Shown: positions 34,264 to 45,353, counted from the stretch's first letter. The stretch is 64,000 nucleotides of DNA from Pratylenchus scribneri (GCA_030063045.1 JAQSEB010000215.1:36651-100650); one strand, 5' to 3'. The notes: generated by a model from the letters alone, not told the origin. A program made the numbers and translations.

Positions 34264-34958
34264 AAGGAGCATTTGAATTGTATGATCAAAATTACATATT
34301 AATATTATCCAATTTTTCATATAAATTCCATATTTTATTATTTGTTTATAATGGGAGTTTAAAATAAATTTATTTAAATAAATTTTTTAGCAGCCTAATA
34401 AAATAGATAACAAATATTATTCTCCAAAAATTCACCATCTTTTGAGATTCTTCCAAATCTCCAAATAGTATTCAAGTATGTTTAAAGTTTAAACAATTCA
34501 ATAATTCTAACAATATATCCAAATTACCAAACTCAATTGACTTTGTTATCCCATCATTGGGCTTCACTTCATACGCCAAACCATTTAATATCGACAAATT
34601 AATTTCCAAAAAATGTTTTTTCGGTTATCGGAATATCCAAAAGGAAATGCGACAAGATGAAAAGGCAAAAAATAAATAGAGATAAAAATGATTACTGTAT
34701 TTTTTGAAAAGGAATTTTAACCATGGCATCGTTTGTCTGAAAACATCCTTTTTGTTGAAATTTGAAAAATTAAATTATGTATAGAAAAAGCTAGAATAGT
34801 TTCAAATAAAGAGTGGGTTAAATATGTAATAGTTTAAATTCCCCATAAAATGTATCGTCTATGAATCCAAAAACGCTGGAAATAGCGTTAAATCTCTTAA
34901 ATATCCGTCATTCACAAATATGATCCTTTAGGTCATCTCATTTAATTTCCATCCATCG
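34264..34958. other. Intergenic, nothing recognised
   Basis: AT-rich sequence after the DB-module gene. No convincing frame, RNA gene or repeat is seen. Confidence 0.4.
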
Positions 34959-34959
34959 A

Positions 34960-35505
34960 TTATATTCCACTTTCACGATGCTCATCTCCTTCTTCATTTT
35001 TCATTGGCTCAGTTTCTGCCTTATCCACCATTTCCCAATCATCTTTGGACCCTTCATCTTCTTGGCCAATTTTGATGAGCCCATTTGAATGTTCATCATT
35101 GTCAACACTTCCTTCACCGTGTTGTATGATTTTTTCTCTGTCAAATTCTTCATTTGCCATTTTCGATTTCCCACCAAATTCCACATTGTCGGTTTTATCT
35201 TTCAAGTTTATATTATATTTCGAATATTCCAAATCTTCAGGATCCTAAAATTTATCGCCGACAACTTCCTTAAATTTTGATTCTAAATTCGCATCGTCAT
35301 CGGATTCAACTTGTTCGGATAAATTCTTCTTCTTTCCATAATTTTCACCGAAACTTGTCGATTTTTCCTCTTCCTCCATATCATCGGTGTTAATTTGTTT
35401 AGAAAGATTTGTATGCTGTTGTTCATTGGCAAAATGGTTTACACTTTCCGGTTCACCATCATCATCTTTAATCTTATTTGGGGGTGAATCCCAGTTCGGT
35501 GCTAA
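34960..35505 (-). pseudogene. Acidic Asp/Glu-rich frame with an in-frame TAG
   Basis: On the minus strand an exon-like frame opens after an AG at about 35503 (PNWDSPPNKIKDDDGEPES) and reads acidic, Lys/Asn-rich protein to a TAG at about 35244-35246. Straight after the stop the same frame resumes with DPEDLEYSKYN and more acidic sequence to 34960. No plausible intron removes the TAG, since the nearest GT is only some 18 bases upstream. The two halves have the same composition, so a nonsense mutation in a formerly longer gene is the simplest reading. No start codon or known family is visible, and no upstream exon was found. Confidence 0.4.
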
Positions 35506-35822
35506 AAAGAAATTTATTTTTTGATTTCTGGCATTATACCGAAAATGCTTTCAATAATCTATTTTTATTTTGTTGCTTTTCAGTAATTTCAAATGTAATT
35601 TTTGATTATCTATTTTAATTTATTGTTAAATCTGATGCCTAAGATGCATAAAAATTTGAATAAGTGCAAAATATGGTTCCTCGAACGAATACAAAATTTA
35701 ATTGTGTTTTTGAGAAAATTTAAGATATTTTTTCAACACATTAAATCAAATGAAATAAACGAATTAGGATAAAAATTATGTATATAATAATTTCTTGCTT
35801 TTGATGTCCGTTGTCAATTCAT

Positions 35823-36645
35823 TCATGCCAGAACGCAATTCACTTCGGTTATTACCCGGTTTGGTTGACTCATTCCTGGCCTGAATTCCCATTGCATGTT
35901 TTCATTACAATTCAAAGTTGCCGTCACAACAGTCCCTATTGGATTCAATGGGCCTCCTTGATTCACATTAAACTTTAAAAATGCATTGTATAAATATAGT
36001 CAAAAGAAGGGCTGCCTGTTTATATTTATTTATAAATTGCTTTAAGATAATCCAAAATCACTATTTTAAATTAAACATTTATTTGAAATCATAATCAATA
36101 AATTATATATATTTAACAAATATTGGAATGAGCGAACAATCAAAACCAAATTAAAAAATTTCAATCTATATATTAAGAAAGTAATATTTTCAGGTAAGCC
36201 GATACTGTTCTTCTAATCTAATGAATATCTCTAGCTCTAGTAAATTAAAAAGTTTTCATTCAAATATAAGGGATCTCTTGTACTTTGAAAAAATAATTAA
36301 AATTCAAAATTCAAAAAATACCTGCATGAAGACTTGTCCTCCCGGTTGGGCAGTGCACGTTACAGTCAATATGGCACATCCAGTCGCATCGAATTGTACC
36401 CCCGGTGTGGTGGGTGTCGTCGTTCCCTGATTCACGTTGCCGGCAGTCAAAGTTATTGTTGCCAAACTGCATGTGGAACATGGCAATGCTGTCGTTGTTG
36501 TTGTTGTTGATGTTGTTGTCGTCGTGCTTGTGGTTGTGGTAGGTGTTGGGGCGGAAGCGGTGCTTGTTTGAGAACAAGTGTCAATCAATAATATAAAATT
36601 GGCTTGCAGCAAATATAGAATTAGGAGTATGCGATGGATTTCCAT
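35823..36645 (-). CDS. Secreted C6-domain protein
   Basis: Two exons in phase: 36322-36645 and 35823-35972. Residues 1-25 (MEIHRILLILYLLQANFIL...) are a signal peptide. A Thr-rich linker follows, with runs such as TTTTSTTTTTSTTTTTT, likely O-glycosylated, then a cysteine-bearing domain: PCSTCSLATITLT, DATGCAILTVTC and, in exon 2, GTVVTATLNCNENMQWEF and ITEVNCVLA with a stop at 35823. This spacing matches the C6 domain, an extracellular nematode domain of unknown function. The CAG|gt donor at 36322 and the AG acceptor at 35973-35974 are clean. A truncated relative lies at 42795-42989 beyond element E. Confidence 0.75.
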
Positions 36646-37201
36646 GACAATAATCGTTTTTATCCTGTAATTTTAAAGTATTGAATTCATGTTAATTACA
36701 AATAAAAAATTTATTGATTTTTAATTAAGGATTATTATTTAATTATTATATAAAAATATAATTAATTGTTAATTTATTACTTTCTTTGTTTCCTAATTTG
36801 AATAGCAACATTTCCATTCATAGCAGCTTCATGATTTTAATTTTTTAGCTCAATCATAACAATACAAAATAATGAATAGAGATGGCACAGAGGATCTCGC
36901 AAACTTCAAAAAGCAAGTTTTTCTCCACTCAAATTTGGAGGCGGCATAATTGTCTTCAGAAAGAATGGGATTTGGGATGTTCTTCTGCGCCAAATGAAGA
37001 GCAAAAAATTGGTTAGTTAAATTTGAGGGAAATATATGTGACCCAGATTTCTGCAATAAATGTTAAGATAAAACAGAAATATTTTAATATAATAACATTT
37101 AAAATTCCCTATCTTCCCAAATTTTTCATAAACTTTAATATGCATTTACTCGAACCAATTACTTCCTATCTATAAAACCCTTTCTTTTTTAATATGATTA
37201 T
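36646..37201. other. Upstream region of the C6-domain gene
   Basis: AT-rich. A minus-strand frame of 68 codons at 36850-37056 is not similar to anything I know. The right edge (TATGATTAT, 37193-37201) is one of the direct repeats flanking element E. Confidence 0.35.
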
Positions 37202-37705
37202 AGTAAACGATTCTACTGGCCAAGTAGAATGTTCTTATGCGGAATGAGTTTTGGGGAATTTGGGAAAGGATTTGGGAATGGGAAATGCCGATTGAAATGG
37301 CCAGGGGGAATGAGTGCGTCCACTCAATTGTTGATGAAAATGCCCAGCCCCTTCCCCAAACCCAATTCGCCCCAAAGGTGGTCAAGAATGGATGTTTATT
37401 TATTCATTAATTCCGCATGAAAAGTGGCAGTGGATGGAAAAGCGATGCTGGGAGTCAAATCCAAGAATGGTGGTAGAAAGGCGATAATAGAGGGGATTAA
37501 GTTGGATTAAATAAGCCGGATTGATTCATCATAAAAGGGATGTGGGAGTGGTCGGGATTGAGAATGAAAGGGGAAGTCCAAAGTAGGGGAAAGATGAGTA
37601 GAGGGGAAATGAAGATGAGAAGGATGAATGGAAAATGAGTGGGCAAAGGTTGTAAGGGGGAATTGATTGGGCCACTAGAGCTGACCAAACCCGGGAACCA
37701 TCACA
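37202..37705 (-). repeat. 3' LTR of element E (504 bp)
   Basis: Pairs with 41773-42276. It contains a GGATTAAG - GGATTAA - GCCGGATT stretch (about 37493-37522) resembling the internal motifs of element D. Confidence 0.88.
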
Positions 37706-37950
37706 CGCCCCACCTGAGGCAAAACTGGTCCCTCAGTTTCAATTTTGAATTTTTGTGTGTTTTTGCCCCTGACTTTGACTTTGTCAAAGTCCTTTTTGTG
37801 ATTATTCGGCCAAAATTTTGGATCAGCTCACCCAGGTCTATTTTTGTGGCTTAAAGTCCTAGTCCCTGTTGATTTGGATTGGTTGCCTGGCTCTGTGTTG
37901 CCTCTGGGTTTTCGCGGTCCCTTCGTCTGCCCCCAACTACCGACCCGTGA

Positions 37951-38090
37951 CACGAATAGGTTTTGCGATCGCCTATTCAATCCTCCTTGCGAAGGAGTGT
38001 CCTAGGGCCAGCCCCGTGGCACGAATAGGCTTTGAAATCACCTATTCTATCCTCCTTGCGAAGGAGTGCCGTAGGGTTGTGCAGCCCCCC
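37951..38090. repeat. Two-copy 69-bp hairpin repeat in element E
   Basis: Units starting at 37951 and 38020 each hold two stem-loops: GAATAGG pairing with CCTATTC, and the tight hairpin CTCCTTGCGAAGGAG. They lie between the gag region and the 3' LTR, the same relative place as the hairpin arrays of elements A and B. Confidence 0.7.
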
Positions 38091-38556
38091 GTTTCCGCTA
38101 GTCCCGGTTGAGGCTGTGTTGAACCACTTTTGGGCTACCATCTAATCCTTGGGGAAAAGGTTTAAACCATCAAACATAGCCTGGATGAAAATAAGGGAAA
38201 AATGTACAATTTTTGGGCCCTATTTTCCTCAATTACTTTTTTTTTTGGGATGCTTACGCCATTGAGTGAAAAATGGAAGGCCTCAGTCTAAAAAGCCGTG
38301 GAAACCAATGAATTCTATGCCCTCCAAACTTTAGGATTGGACAGTGAATTTGTGAAAAGATAACAATTGGATTGGATAACAGAAAAATATTTTGTAAAAA
38401 TTAAGTAAAATAGATTGAAAATTTGGATAATGTGGAAAAATAAAATTAATTGGAAAATACAAAAATATTTAAAAGAAAAACAAATTTATCGAAATTGAAA
38501 TTGTGCTGGCCCATTTGCATTCATCCCATTGTAAGGCACATAGAATGTATTGAAGA

Positions 38557-38999
38557 TCATTTATCTTGGAAAAGAAAAATTGTGAAAGAATTTGAATAAT
38601 TAAAACGCAAATTGGTTTGGATGTCGGTTGTTGATTGTTTTGAGGCTTGGCTGCTCATTTGAAGCATATTGAGCACAATTGATCCACAATGATGCCATAT
38701 GATGGGTTGATGAACAATTATCTTAAAAAAAGAAAATTTAAAAAAAAAAATGATAAAAGTGCAAATGTTTTTAATGCCGTATGCTGAACTGCCGCACAAT
38801 GGAATGAGTGATCGAAGGAGGCCAAGGCTGGGTCTGAAATAAGAATGCCAATTGGTCCTCCAACATTAAACCGTCCATTGGTACAGTTGTGCCGAAAAAT
38901 TAGAGTTTGAGATGAATGGAATTCGGTGAATTTTGGGTTTTGTTGTTCAGAATTATTTTGAAGGCATTGTCGCTTTTGATTTGGAGTCGGCTCTGCCAT
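38557..38999 (-). CDS. Unknown second ORF of element E
   Basis: A frame starting MAEPTPNQKRQCLQNNSEQQ at 38999 reads SQTLIFRHNCTNGRFNVGG and DPALASFDHSFHCAA, then becomes hydrophobic and stops near 38718. A second exon-like stretch after an AG near 38720 reads IIVHQPIIWHHCGSIVLNM. It may be a spliced accessory gene of the element or a captured fragment. No family is recognised and the splice is uncertain. Confidence 0.3.
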
Positions 39000-39101
39000 T
39001 TTTTTTGTGGTACCTGAAATTTTGAAACGTGGGAATTAAAATTTTTGATTGTTTTTGTTTATTTTATTTGACTTAATTCTCATAAAATTTAGTGTTATTA
39101 T

Positions 39102-39908
39102 TCAGTTTTTCCGTTTTTGCATTTCATCCAGTAATTGTTTTGTGATCAGTGTGGCCAATTCTTGAATGTCAATCGAATTTGCTGGGTGATTCTGGCTGGA
39201 TGATTGATCATCAAATTCTTGCCAATTTCTAGGTTTGGAATAGCATTCATAAATTGTGTGTCCCTGCTTTCGACAGAAGGTGCAATAAAAGTCTTCCGAA
39301 CTCAGTTCGAAGGTACTCTCATCACTGTTAATTTCTTCTTCATCATTTTGGCTGCTTTGCATTGCAAATAATTGGGGTTCCTTTTTGCGTTGGGCCAGCA
39401 TTGCTTCCACTTCCATTGACTTGGTCCTTGCGGTTTCAAAATCGCTTTGCGTTCCGGTCAATTTAACTAAAAATGCCACATTTTGGTCAATTTTTTCCAT
39501 GAAAAGTTCGCAAAGCCTCTCGCGCCGTGCCGGAAAAGTCATGTGCGAGTATGCTTGGTCAACTAATCTGCGCAATCTTTCGGAGAAATCGGCTATTGTT
39601 TCGCCATCTTCTTGCTTTGTGGCTGCAATAGTGGTTCGCGCAACTTCCCGCTTTTGTGGAGAGTCAATTTTCGCAGTGAGAAATTTGAGTGCATTGGCCA
39701 AGGTCGATTTTTGCTCATCAGTAAGCTCGTCAAATAATTGTCTTGGATGACCATCTAAAGCCAGCTTCAACCGCGCTACTTTTTGAGCTTCGTTCATTTT
39801 GTTGCCAAATGCGTCGATGAAATCCTGAAATCTTTGCGACCAAACTGCAAAAGATTTGTGTGAATTGCTGGAATAGGTATCGATGCTGTGATTGGAATTC
39901 ATTTTCAA
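39102..39908 (-). CDS. Gag of element E (one CCHC zinc knuckle)
   Basis: A 268-residue open frame starting MKMNSNHSIDTYSSN. The N-terminal half (KSFAVWSQRFQDFIDAFG, AQKVARLKLALDGHPRQLF, a DFSERLRRLVDQAYS block) has the helical retrotransposon capsid pattern seen in Gypsy-type Gags. Residues about 207-221 form a CCHC knuckle, CTFCRKQGHTIYEC. It would bind and package the element RNA. The stop is followed by the unknown ORF and not by pol. The intact frame and matching LTRs suggest recent mobility with enzymes supplied in trans. Confidence 0.8.
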   Translation of the reverse strand: MKMNSNHSIDTYSSNSHKSFAVWSQRFQDFIDAFGNKMNEAQKVARLKLALDGHPRQLFDELTDEQKSTLANALKFLTAKIDSPQKREVARTTIAATKQEDGETIADFSERLRRLVDQAYSHMTFPARRERLCELFMEKIDQNVAFLVKLTGTQSDFETARTKSMEVEAMLAQRKKEPQLFAMQSSQNDEEEINSDESTFELSSEDFYCTFCRKQGHTIYECYSKPRNWQEFDDQSSSQNHPANSIDIQELATLITKQLLDEMQKRKN

Positions 39909-41229
39909 GCCTGAAATTTTACTTTTTAATATAAATTGGAAATTAGGTTGAATAAAACTAGCGTCCTAATTAGGTACGCTTCGTTCGCTTTATTAAAAAT
40001 TTAATATTTGGTTTAAAAATTTTGAAATTTTATTTTTGGAAATTAAACCCACCTTTCCACTTGTTCGCTTTCTTCCAAAGATGACTGCACAATTTGTGGT
40101 CGTTTCCAATTGGTCCTGCTCACTTTTGATGGCCCAAGGCAATTGTTTTTGTCCCACACTGTCCACCTATGCCAAATGGATGATTTACAGCCAGCCACCA
40201 AATTGCGAATGTCCTTGATTGTTCTGAAATTTAGGAAATTAATAATAGAAATGATTTTGAGATGGAGGGGGATGGTCCGAATTGATGATGCTGCAACGGG
40301 TTTACCTTTGCTGTGCCTTTGAATTTGGAGAATTAAAGGCCAATTGAGGGAACAAAACTTTAAATTCTTTTCTGAAAACAGTTGAAAAATATTTAAAATG
40401 AAATAAAAATGAGAAAAATTGAAAGCGATAATAAATTTGGGCTTGAAATGCATAAAGTGATGGATGAATAACTTCATCGTTTTTCGCTGAGTCCATTAAA
40501 CGCTGTGAAATTGCCTTTTCCGCTTCTTACACACATATTAATGATAATGATACGAATGCCTTTTGGCGAAACGAGGGTAAAATTGCCGGAATTCATGCGT
40601 GAGAAACTTTTTCATTTTCCCCATTTGTTTATTACATTGTGTGAGAATCCTATCCACTTTTCCGGGGGAGCAGAATGCCTGAGAAAGAACCTCTTGATCG
40701 GATGGTCCCTTCTCAATCCTTACGATTTCCGCTTCTTTGCGGAAAAGTGGGAGAATGAATGGAGGCAAAAAGGGAATTGGATGATTGGTTAAGACCGATG
40801 AGAAAATGTAAAAGCTCCGGAATTGGCCTAATGGAAGGAAAATGCAAGAAAAGGCTATGTACGGAGCTGCTTTTTACTTTGGAATGTGGACTTTGTTACC
40901 TAGCCTTTGATGGAAAATGTCAAAATTGTACAATTTTTGGTTAATTTTTGAGGACGGGAAATTGGGGCAAGGTAAGGCTGAATTGACCAGTCCTTTTCTT
41001 ACTTTTTGGATCGCGTGAAATTAATTATTTTAATATTATTTTTGAAGGGTCGGATGGGTTGGGAAAATAATTTTTATTTGGAAAAATATCTCCTTTTTTG
41101 GGTAGATTTATTCCTTTTGTAGTCAAATTGAGATTAATGAATTGGTTGTTTTTGTTGTTGAAGTATTAATTTAAGTTTGTGGAGTGTTTTGCCCTTATTA
41201 GGGTCAATTTACTCCTTTTATTTGGTGAA

Positions 41230-41760
41230 ATTTGGTATAAACACCAGGTAAAATATGCGCCAAAGAAATGTGCTGCATATGAAGGAAATGCGCTAGAGAT
41301 GGGCATATGGTAAGAAATGCACGGCATGTAGGAAGAAATGCGCCAGAATGGGCATATGGTAAGGAAATGCGCGGCATATGATAAAGAAATGGGCCGAAAA
41401 TAGGCATAAAAGAGGGCTTTGCGCCGGGAAATTGCATGCGAGAGGGCTTTGCGCCGATAAAAATGCATGCTAAAAGAAAATGCGCCAAAAAAAATGCATG
41501 CGAGAGAGAGAAATGCACCAAGAAAATGTATGCTAAATGAAAGAGCGCCAAAATAAAAGGAAGATTGGTCGGCCGACCGAAGAAAGATGAGCACAAATGA
41601 ATGAGGCGCAAAAATTAATAGAAAAGGGCGCAAATAAATTGAGGCGCAAAGAAAATGTGGCAAAAATTAAGGGTGCAAAGAAAGGCGCAAAAATGAACGC
41701 GATATGGAAAATGGCGCAAATAAAAATCGCGAAAATAAAATGGCCAAAGGGAAGACTCCA
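41230..41760. repeat. Degenerate GCGC/ATGC leader repeat of element E
   Basis: Between the primer site and the gag region the sequence is a low-complexity string of gaaatgcgcc, aaatgcatgc and gaggcgcaaa variants. Long antisense frames here are repeat by-products. Confidence 0.5.
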
Positions 41761-41773
41761 TTCGGTGCTACCA
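41757..41773 (-). promoter_or_regulatory. Primer-binding site of element E
   Basis: On the minus strand TGGTAGCACCGAATGG abuts the 5' LTR, using its last base as the T. It has the expected TGG start complementary to a tRNA CCA end; which tRNA is not determined. Confidence 0.5.
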
Positions 41774-42276
41774 GTAAACGATTCTACTGGCCAAGTAGAA
41801 TGTTCTTATGCGGAATGAGTTTTGGGGAATTTGGGAAAGGATTTGGGAATGGGAAATGCCGATTGAAATGGCCAGGGGGAATGAGTGCGTCCACTCAATT
41901 GTTGATGAAAATGCCCAGCCCCTTCCCCAAACCCAATTCGCCCCAAAGGTGGTCAAGAATGGATGTTTATTTATTCATTAATTCCGCATGAAAAGTGGCA
42001 GTGGATGGAAAAGCGATGCTGGGAGTCAAATCCAAGAATGGTGGTAGAAAGGCGATAATAGAGGGGATTAAGTTGGATTAAATAAGCCGGATTGATTCAT
42101 CATAAAAGGGATGTGGGAGTGGTCGGGATTGAGAATGAAAGGGGAAGTCCAAAGTAGGGGAAAGATGAGTAGAGGGGAAATGAAGATGAGAAGGATGAAT
42201 GGAAAATGAGTGGGCAAAGGTTGTAAGGGGGAATTGATTGGGCCACTAGAGCTGACCAAACCCGGGAACCATCACA
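41773..42276 (-). repeat. 5' LTR of element E (504 bp)
   Basis: Pairs with 37202-37705, same length and ends. Confidence 0.88.
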
Positions 42277-42794
42277 TTATGATTATGTTCAACCCTTGAC
42301 TATCCGAATCATTTTCGTACACTTCGATGAGTCAATTTCTTTTAAACAAACAAATGTAAGGCACAGGCAAATATTAGACATAATTGTAATCAGTAAAACT
42401 GACCTTGAAATTTAAAGTTCGCGTTTCGAAAAGTTCTGTGAATGAGGGATTCAAAATGATACCAAAATTAATTTAAAAATATTTCAGCGGTGATGTTTAT
42501 AGTTTATTATATTTTCAACATTTTGAAAATTCCATTTTTATTTGTACAGACTTTCCCATTCTGCTGATGAGGTTTAAAACAATTGTATTAAATCATGAAT
42601 TTGAATATACACACGAAATGTAATCCATTTCCATCCAAAATCCATAAGTTATTCAATTCTGCCATCATTCAACAAAGTTTACAACTGGCTCTACAAACCA
42701 ATCTTGCTTGCCATCTGTTGCACAATCCAGGAAATGAATTGACTAAAAAGCAGCGTCTATGAAAAAATTTGTTTATATTTTCTATGAGATAAAA

Positions 42795-42989
42795 TTAAAT
42801 AATTTGAATAACAATTAAATGTTCTAATTCCAATTTAACTAGCACCAACCTTCCAATGTCGGAACATGATGCTGATATTGAGGTGGTTGCTGTTGTCGAA
42901 GTACTCGTTGATGTAATTGTTTGACTTGTAGAAAGCTCAATTTCCACAACGATAAGAAATGAGAGAATTAATAGGCATAAATAGGCCAT
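42795..42989 (-). pseudogene. Truncated C6-like secreted protein exon
   Basis: Starts MAYLCLLILSFLIVVEIELS (signal peptide), then a Thr/Ser-rich run (TSTSTSTTATTSIS) and ASCSDIGR before a possible GT donor. This repeats the signal peptide, Thr linker and first-Cys layout of the C6 gene at 35823-36645 on the same strand. I find no downstream exon with the rest of the C6 domain, so it is either a remnant or its later exons are not recognisable. Element E lies between the two genes. Confidence 0.4.
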
Positions 42990-44488
42990 TGCGAATAATT
43001 GTTTTTCTTTACTTAAAGCAAATTAATAATGGAATGCACTGTGGAATTAGATGATTAAATTTTCAATTTGTATAACCTTTTTATTTTATGAATAATTTTA
43101 AAAAGAGAAAGGATATACTCGAGATCAAGATTAATATAAATTTAAATTTTTTCGGATTGAAAAATTCATTTCATTTTACACATTTTAAATTATAAATCAA
43201 ATCAAAGTTACAAAGATACATTTTACCTAAAAAGAGAATAAAAGTAAATTTAAAATATTTTCAGGCTATTTCGATCCCAAATTTATATGCCTTCCTGAGC
43301 AGTATAGTTTGTCACTTGTCGCGAATAATTAAAATTTTTATTATTACGACCAGCAGCTAACAAAATAAATACGAAAACTCAATGATCATTTTCACTTCCA
43401 TACAAAATTCAAACTTTTTGCATAATTGCCTCTCCATTAACAGATATATTTTTAGTAAATTTCAGAGTCAAAATGTGACATCTCTATTTGAATTGAAGCC
43501 ATTGTTTTGTATAAACAGATACAAGACAAATAGATTCAAGAAAATTTTATTTTAAACTAATTTTAAAATTAATTTTTCAAAAGGAAATGTTAAGATATTA
43601 CTGCAAAAAGTAATTAAATAATACAAAACTTTTTGTAAGGACAAAAACATGGACATAATTAATTTCAGGAAAATTAATTATAACGTAAGATAGGATAGGA
43701 AAGATTACAGAATTCACAATTCAGTCAAGTTTTATTTATTTTTTATTTAACTTAAAAATGCCAATTTCCAAAAAGAAAAAAGCTTCACTAAAATCATAAC
43801 TAATTACATTTTTTTAAAAATTAAATGAATTTCGTTTATGATTAAGTTTTCATTAAATACAAAATGAAAATATTAAAAATATCCAGAAAATTTTGAAATT
43901 TTTGTTTGATGTTTTATTTTCATTTTTTGAAATATTTCCCATTTTTATTTGAACAGATTTCAATTTTGAATGCAAAATCATCAATTTGAAGCACATACTA
44001 AAATTAAAAAAATAGAAAGTGTATTTAGAACCATAAATTAAGCAAAAAATTTTCTGTCAAATTTATGTCAAAAAGAAGTTCCAATATTTTATCCCACTAT
44101 CATAATATGAAAATATCGGTTCAATTTTATTTAATGCAATTTTACATAATATCAATTGCCAAACAAATTTACGTTGACAAATTTTATATTTATCTGAGAG
44201 TCTGCTTACTGCTAATCAACTTCAAAAATTTTATTAAAATGAACCTTTTTATCAAATTTCTGATAAATTTAAACCGTAAAATCCGAATCATCATTTTTAA
44301 ATTTTAATTCAATGCATTTCAATTTCAACCTTCCATCGTACCATGAATTTCATTTCCATCTTCATTTTTTGCTACTGAATCGAGGCTGGAATCCTTTTTG
44401 CGCCAACATTTGTTCCTTCTCTGGGGGCGAAAGTAGACTAAAATTAAAAATGGTAATGTTCATCTCCTCCAAAAAAGCAATGCCCAAA
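42990..44488. other. AT-rich intergenic region
   Basis: No gene is supported. A plus-strand frame at 44065-44307 is Ile/Leu/Lys-rich and AT-driven. A frame at 44312-44569 overlaps the LIM gene antisense and is a shadow. Confidence 0.35.
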
Positions 44489-44847
44489 TTACAGATGCTC
44501 CCGACAAAGCCAAATAGGGCCAAAACGGCAAAGTCCATTATCCAATCCGCAGGAACCATGTTCCAATGATTTGTCGCAAATTGCGCATTTATAGCAGGAT
44601 TTATGGACTTTAGGAAAAAATTAAAATTAATTTTATTTTTTCAATTTTATTTTTATTTCAATTAATTAATTAAATATTTATCCTAAAAAATAAAATTTAA
44701 ATTATAATTCCATTATTTACTAGTTTTTCTGTCTTTGACAATTTTTTCGCCCAGCGGAATTTCCTGGTCGCATCGTTCACATTTTGGACCTCGGAATAGG
44801 TCACTCGGCTTTTCATAACTCATACCAAACGGTTGTGTCGAGGCCAT
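44489..44847 (-). CDS. Small LIM-type zinc finger protein
   Basis: Two exons in phase, 44721-44847 and 44489-44607, encode 81 residues. Exon 1 begins MASTQPFGMSYEKPSDLF and contains CERCDQEIPLGEKIV; after the splice come HKSCYKCAICDKSLEHGSCG and LCRFGPIWLCREHL, then a stop. The order C-x2-C ... H-x2-C-x2-C-x2-C ... C ... C-x2-H is that of a LIM domain, a protein-interaction zinc fold. The correct frame of exon 2 differs from the longer open frame in the same place, so the gene is easy to miss. The introns and stop are clean. The partner and pathway are unknown. Confidence 0.7.
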
Positions 44848-45353
44848 TTTTATATGGGCAATTTTTTAAATTGCAATCTATTCAAAACATTTTATTATTG
44901 AGATGAGATTATAGCAAAAAAAAATTTTCAAGACTTATATTTCTTGTTACTCACATCTTGCACTGTTAATGAAAAGATATTTTTTATAAAGAAGAAATTA
45001 AAAAACATATCTTTGGTTAAACAATTGGCTTATTTGCTTCCACAAATTGTTTCTCGTTGAAAAGTCCCAGCAAACACATGGGGGCGTTGGCCATTTTTTC
45101 TCACTCATCGAATATCGATAGCAATCGATCAAATGTCAAGCCGCTTTCCGTTCTCGAACTCTTTTTTAATATGATGGATTACTTCTTTTTACTAGAAAAC
45201 TAGGCTAACAATAGTGGATTATAATAATAAAAATTTAAAAATTCATTTTATATATTTATTTGAGTTTTATAATAGATATAAATTTATAGGTCTTTAAAAA
45301 ATAAAATATTGAATTGAATTTTGGAATAAAATTTTATATTATTTCCTCTTTTT
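44848..45353. other. Spacer between LIM and prolyl hydroxylase genes
   Basis: A minus-strand ATG near 45095 opens a 25-codon frame (MANAPMCLLGLFNEKQF) followed by exon-like short pieces. It could be an upstream exon or leader of the LIM gene, but I cannot support it further. Confidence 0.3.

Larger units (their letters stand above)
37202..42276 (-). mobile_element. Element E: gag-only LTR retrotransposon
   Basis: Two 504-bp LTRs, 41773-42276 (5') and 37202-37705 (3'), start TGTGATGG on the minus strand and are identical where compared. A G-rich tract (AGGTGGGGCG) precedes the 3' LTR. Next to the 5' LTR the minus strand reads TGGTAGCACCGAATGG, a normal-type primer site. The interior carries a Gag frame with one CCHC knuckle and a smaller unknown frame, but no protease, reverse transcriptase or integrase. 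The flanking direct repeat TATGATTAT is 9 bp, longer than the usual 4-6 bp, and is offset by one base on the right. Confidence 0.82.

Noticed and set aside
41166..41663. 165-codon minus-strand frame with repeated HF and SH blocks
   Set aside because: It is the translation of the GCGC/ATGC low-complexity leader of element E and is open in two frames at once.
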